Shown piece by piece: positions 6,167 through 9,084 of a stretch of DNA of 9,084 bases (positions are counted from its first letter, which is position 1; every line of letters starts with the position of its first letter). Location of the stretch: the NCBI GenBank assembly GCA_045569115.1, contig JBJKZS010000045.1, positions 1-9,084 on the forward strand, in the 5' to 3' direction. The translations under genes were made by a program, and so were the position numbers. The notes beneath the pieces were generated by a model. That model was not told where the DNA came from and searched no databases. It saw only the letters and a list, made by a program, of their open reading frames with translations. Source of the DNA: S15-B10 sp045569115. Lineage in GTDB: Bacteria > Fidelibacterota > Marinisomatia > Marinisomatales > S15-B10.

Positions 6167-6874
6167 ATGACTAACCGCCTTAAAGAACTAAAAGAAAAAG
6201 TATGTAAAGCAAATCTTGATCTGGTAAAATATGATCTTGTCACTCTTACTTGGGGCAATGTAAGCGGCATAGATCGAGATGAAGACTTAGTTGCTATTAA
6301 GCCAAGTGGCGTTAATTATGATGATTTACAGCCTGAACATATGGTTTTAGTTGACCTTAATGGAAATGTAGTTGAGGGAGATCTTAGACCATCTTCTGAT
6401 ACCCCTACACATGTTAGGCTCTATAATGCTTTTCAAGAAATAGAAGGTGTGGCCCACAGTCATAGTCTATACGCCACAACGTTTTGCCAAGCATGTAAAG
6501 AAATTCCCTGCTTTGGCACTACACATGCTGATCATTTTCATGGGAACATCCCACTTGCTCGCTTTCTAACTCCTAATGAAGTAGAGGAAGACTACGAAGG
6601 TAATACTGGTACCGTGATTATTGAAAGATTTGCCAATCTCAATCCTCTGGAGATCCCAGGTATATTAGTTTCAGGTCATGCACCTTTTTCTTGGGGGAAA
6701 TCACCAGATGATGCTGTAAAAAATTTACTAATACTTGAACGGGTTGCAAAAATGGCTATTGGCACAATTCAACTGAATCCAAACTCAGATTCAATTCCCG
6801 AACATATTTCAAACAAACATTATGAAAGGAAGCATGGTGAAAATGCTTATTATGGTCAAAAAAAATTGTCTTGA
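6167..6874 (+). CDS. araD: L-ribulose-5-phosphate 4-epimerase
   Basis: The 235-residue protein aligns along its length with E. coli AraD (231 residues), which interconverts L-ribulose 5-phosphate and D-xylulose 5-phosphate by retro-aldol cleavage. Expected zinc ligands are present: Asp78 in PSSDTP, His97 and His99 in AHSHSLYA, and His171 in SGHAPFSWGK. The catalytic Asp122 in GTTHADHF and Tyr229 in HGENAYYGQ are also kept, so it should be active. The usual HSHGPF is here SGHAPF, which keeps the ligand His. I choose ATG 6167, since GGAGG (6155-6159) is 7 bases before it; the in-frame ATG at 6161 would be only 1 base from that site. It follows araB by 29 bases, and its 3' end is overlapped by the open frame of the receptor gene. 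It is soluble and cytoplasmic. Confidence 0.96.
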   Translation: MTNRLKELKEKVCKANLDLVKYDLVTLTWGNVSGIDRDEDLVAIKPSGVNYDDLQPEHMVLVDLNGNVVEGDLRPSSDTPTHVRLYNAFQEIEGVAHSHSLYATTFCQACKEIPCFGTTHADHFHGNIPLARFLTPNEVEEDYEGNTGTVIIERFANLNPLEIPGILVSGHAPFSWGKSPDDAVKNLLILERVAKMAIGTIQLNPNSDSIPEHISNKHYERKHGENAYYGQKKLS

Positions 6875-6899
6875 ACTAACTTATTTATTAAATCAAAAA

Positions 6900-8972
6900 A
6901 TGTTTTTTCCTTTTTTTATGCGATTCTTTTTTGGCTTTACTATTGTAAATAGTATTTCTACAGCTCAATCTGATCAGGAAATGATGTATGGATCACAGTA
7001 TATACTTGATGAGATTGTAGTGGTCGGTGACAGAGTAGAAGAAGTATTAAAGAAATCGACTTCCGCAACAGCAGTGTTGACCGAATCAGAATTAAATTCT
7101 ATCCCATCAAAAAATCTAGCTGAAGCATTAAACTATTTAACAGGCATTGTTTTCGTAAATCAAGATGCCTCAGGTAATAAGCCTGTTGCAATCATTAGAG
7201 GTTTTTATGGAGGAGGAGAAGCAGAATATATTTTGCTTAATGTAAATGGTATCCCCATCAATGATCTTACTTCAGGATTGATAAACTGGAGCCTAGTGCC
7301 TATGGATAATATTAAAAGAATAGAAATCACTCGAGGAGGTGGTTCAGCTGTATATGGTGATATGGCTATCGGTGGTGTAATTAATGTGATAACAGAAACT
7401 GAAGATTTAAATAAAAAAACTGACTTAAATATCATAGGAGGACAATTCGGTAATAAAGGAATTAACGTCAGCCAAAGTTTTGGCATTGGAAGTCATGGTC
7501 TACAATTAAATGGAAATCTAATTCAGAATGATGGATATAGGGATCACTCCAAATTCGAAAATAATAAAATTAGCACGAGCTATGTGAATAATAGTCTTCC
7601 CATTGGAAGACTGCGCCTGAATTTTGATTATAGCAGTTTAAATCAGGATGACGCTGGACCTCTTACTGAACAATTACTTAATGAAAATCGAAAGCAAAGC
7701 AACATTATGTTTTCTAATGATAATCAGTTAAGGGATCAATTAGACTTTGCTATAAATTTCATTTCCTCAGAAAAACAAGAGAATAGAGTTGCTCCATATC
7801 AATTATCAGTACGAGCGGGTATGCGCTCATATAACCAATCTCAGACTCGAACTCTTCAATTAACCTCACAAATGGGTGATAGTCAATTAGAAGACCAAGA
7901 CAATCAAGTTTTGTGGAGTCAGACTCAGTATGAGCAGGATTTCGGAAATACCAAATTTATTGCTGGAGGAGAAACTGAGTTTGGAGTTTTTAATAGCAAA
8001 TACTATGACGTCGAAAAAATAAATCAACTTTCCAACGGAAATGGAGAACGTTCTAAGCTCGGCTTTTATATAGAGGGAAAACATTCTTTCAATAGAAAAA
8101 TTGGCGCTACCCTAGGTGCACATTTTGATTTGATTGAAAATAGCGGAAAGGTCAATGAAATTCCTCAAGATAAATCAAAAACAAACCATGTTTCACCAAG
8201 GGTTGGATTACATTACCAATATCTCGAACCTCAATTCTTTGAAGGTAATTTTTTCATCAATTGGTCTAAAGCTTTTAAGACACCCTCACTTGATCAGCTA
8301 TATGACACCCGAATAATTAACTTCTTTTATCAAGAATTCAATTATTCAAACCCTTCATTAGTACCGCAAGAGTCCACAAATCTTGATCTAGGACTTTATC
8401 AGAAATTTGGATTCCCAGCTTCTGCTATTTCAGGAGAAATTAGTCTAGCTTACTATAACTTAGATATAAAAAATGAAATTGATTTTGACATGGCCACTTT
8501 CAAATATGGGAATATAAGTAAAAGTCTGCATAGTGGAATTGAAGGTTCTTTCGGCCTATACTTAGCCAATCGTATTCGTTTAAATAGTACTTTTAATATT
8601 ATGGATGTAACGTTTGGTGAGGGTGACAATAAGGGGAATCAATTAAAAAATATACCTAGGACTTCTTACACCAACCGATTCACAATTAAGTTTAATTCAA
8701 TCATTAATGTTGTAGTTGCTCATCGTTTTTTTGGAGAAGCTTTTCTTGATGATGCTAATACAGCTTCTATACCAGCATATAATGCAATTGACAGTAAGTT
8801 GCAGTTAAGCCTAAATCGTTTAAGTTTGAGTTTCGATATTTTTAACATCATGGATAGTTTATATAACAGTGGCGGCTATATGCTTTTTGACCCTTTACTT
8901 CAAGAAAATGTGAAGTTTTTATACCCATCCCAAGGAAGGTATATTGAGGCAAGGATAGGATATTCACTGTAA
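6900..8972 (+). CDS. TonB-dependent outer-membrane receptor
   Basis: This is a complete receptor of about 690 residues, in the size range of BtuB or FepA and much shorter than SusC proteins. Counting from ATG 6900 there is a hydrophobic signal segment (about 1-23, FFFGFTIV then ISTAQS), a TonB-box-like LDEIVVVGD (36-44), a plug domain (about 50-165) with IIRGF (98-102), LNVNGIPIND and RGGGSAVYGDMAIGGVINVI, then a barrel of alternating strands. It ends EARIGYSL, a plausible C-terminal barrel signal. There is no N-terminal carboxypeptidase-like domain and no SusD partner. The start is uncertain: the frame is open back to 6822, with ATGs at 6822, 6834, 6843, 6852, 6900 and 6918. None has a well-spaced ribosome site; 6900 or 6918 best fits a signal peptide. 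An earlier start would overlap araD. Position after araBD suggests uptake of the sugar or a glycan or glycoside of it; the ligand is unknown. Confidence 0.93.
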   Translation: MFFPFFMRFFFGFTIVNSISTAQSDQEMMYGSQYILDEIVVVGDRVEEVLKKSTSATAVLTESELNSIPSKNLAEALNYLTGIVFVNQDASGNKPVAIIRGFYGGGEAEYILLNVNGIPINDLTSGLINWSLVPMDNIKRIEITRGGGSAVYGDMAIGGVINVITETEDLNKKTDLNIIGGQFGNKGINVSQSFGIGSHGLQLNGNLIQNDGYRDHSKFENNKISTSYVNNSLPIGRLRLNFDYSSLNQDDAGPLTEQLLNENRKQSNIMFSNDNQLRDQLDFAINFISSEKQENRVAPYQLSVRAGMRSYNQSQTRTLQLTSQMGDSQLEDQDNQVLWSQTQYEQDFGNTKFIAGGETEFGVFNSKYYDVEKINQLSNGNGERSKLGFYIEGKHSFNRKIGATLGAHFDLIENSGKVNEIPQDKSKTNHVSPRVGLHYQYLEPQFFEGNFFINWSKAFKTPSLDQLYDTRIINFFYQEFNYSNPSLVPQESTNLDLGLYQKFGFPASAISGEISLAYYNLDIKNEIDFDMATFKYGNISKSLHSGIEGSFGLYLANRIRLNSTFNIMDVTFGEGDNKGNQLKNIPRTSYTNRFTIKFNSIINVVVAHRFFGEAFLDDANTASIPAYNAIDSKLQLSLNRLSLSFDIFNIMDSLYNSGGYMLFDPLLQENVKFLYPSQGRYIEARIGYSL

Positions 8973-8995
8973 ACATATTCAGAAATTCAGCTAAA

Positions 8996-9084
8996 ATGCT
9001 GCGTAATATAAATCTTTTCATGTGTGGGGCTTTCGGATTAAGCACCATTTTACAGTTTAATGATCCTGATCCCATCATATGGAT
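8996..9084 (+). CDS. TMEM220-like small membrane protein (N-terminal part; runs off the right edge)
   Basis: From ATG 8996 the frame is open to the window end, giving 29 full codons. The visible part is a hydrophobic stretch (LFMCGAFGLSTILQF, 7-21) followed by NDPDPIIW (22-29). A first helix ending in Q-x-NDPDP-x-x-W is the signature I know from the transmembrane family 220 proteins, small four-helix inner-membrane proteins of unknown function. It begins 23 bases after the receptor stop, in the same direction, so it may be the last gene of the transcript or an unrelated neighbour. No strong ribosome site precedes it, and an in-frame ATG at 9020 is an alternative start. The call rests on a short segment. 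Confidence 0.6.
   Translation, partial: MLRNINLFMCGAFGLSTILQFNDPDPIIW

Noticed and set aside
4455..6874. Complete L-arabinose operon
   Set aside because: araA and any arabinose transporter or regulator are missing from the window, so only araB and araD are supported.
7205..7486. 93-residue antisense open frame in the receptor plug region
   Set aside because: It is a shadow of a strongly conserved plug segment (RGGGSAVYGDMAIGG).
8848..9078. 76-residue minus-strand open frame at the right edge
   Set aside because: It overlaps the receptor C-terminus and the TMEM220-like NDPDP start on the + strand, which explain the sequence better.

Overview
The window is AT-rich bacterial DNA (clearly below 50% GC by eye) packed with genes. 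Clear Shine-Dalgarno sites (GGAGG, AAGGAGG) precede most genes. A TonB-dependent outer-membrane receptor shows that the host is Gram-negative. Strong Shine-Dalgarno usage argues mildly against typical Bacteroidota. The gene content would suit a marine heterotroph such as a Marinimicrobiota-like lineage, but this placement is a low-confidence guess from style and not a phylogeny. I see no tRNA, rRNA, CRISPR array, insertion sequence or other sign of a mobile element.

Two gene sets diverge from a 239-base intergenic region at 3341-3579. The leftward set, read from the centre out, is: a PEP-hydrolase-family TIM-barrel protein (3340-2480), a UPF0261/Tm-1-like ATP-binding-domain protein (2465-1242), an alpha/beta hydrolase with a non-ATG start (about 1239-517), and the N-terminal part of a COG3347-type class II aldolase (497 to beyond base 1). 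The gaps are short, so this is very probably one operon. The first two genes correspond to the two halves of the plant protein Tm-1, here as separate adjacent genes.

The rightward set is: a second alpha/beta hydrolase (3580-4377), ribulokinase AraB (4455-6137), L-ribulose-5-phosphate 4-epimerase AraD (6167-6874), a BtuB/FepA-size TonB-dependent receptor whose open frame overlaps the end of araD (about 6900-8972), and the first 29 codons of a TMEM220-like membrane protein that runs off the right edge (8996 onward). A weak hairpin sits between the hydrolase and araB, but araB, araD and the receptor look co-transcribed.

Taken together, this looks like an uptake and catabolism locus for a pentose, pentulose or related sugar or sugar acid. 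The receptor would import the substrate across the outer membrane. AraB would make L-ribulose 5-phosphate and AraD would convert it to D-xylulose 5-phosphate. The divergent operon adds a second class II aldolase and the two enigmatic Tm-1 halves. There is no arabinose isomerase (araA), inner-membrane transporter or regulator in the window, so the real substrate is open. The most interesting lead is the association of the Tm-1 half genes, two hydrolases and a COG3347 aldolase with araBD.
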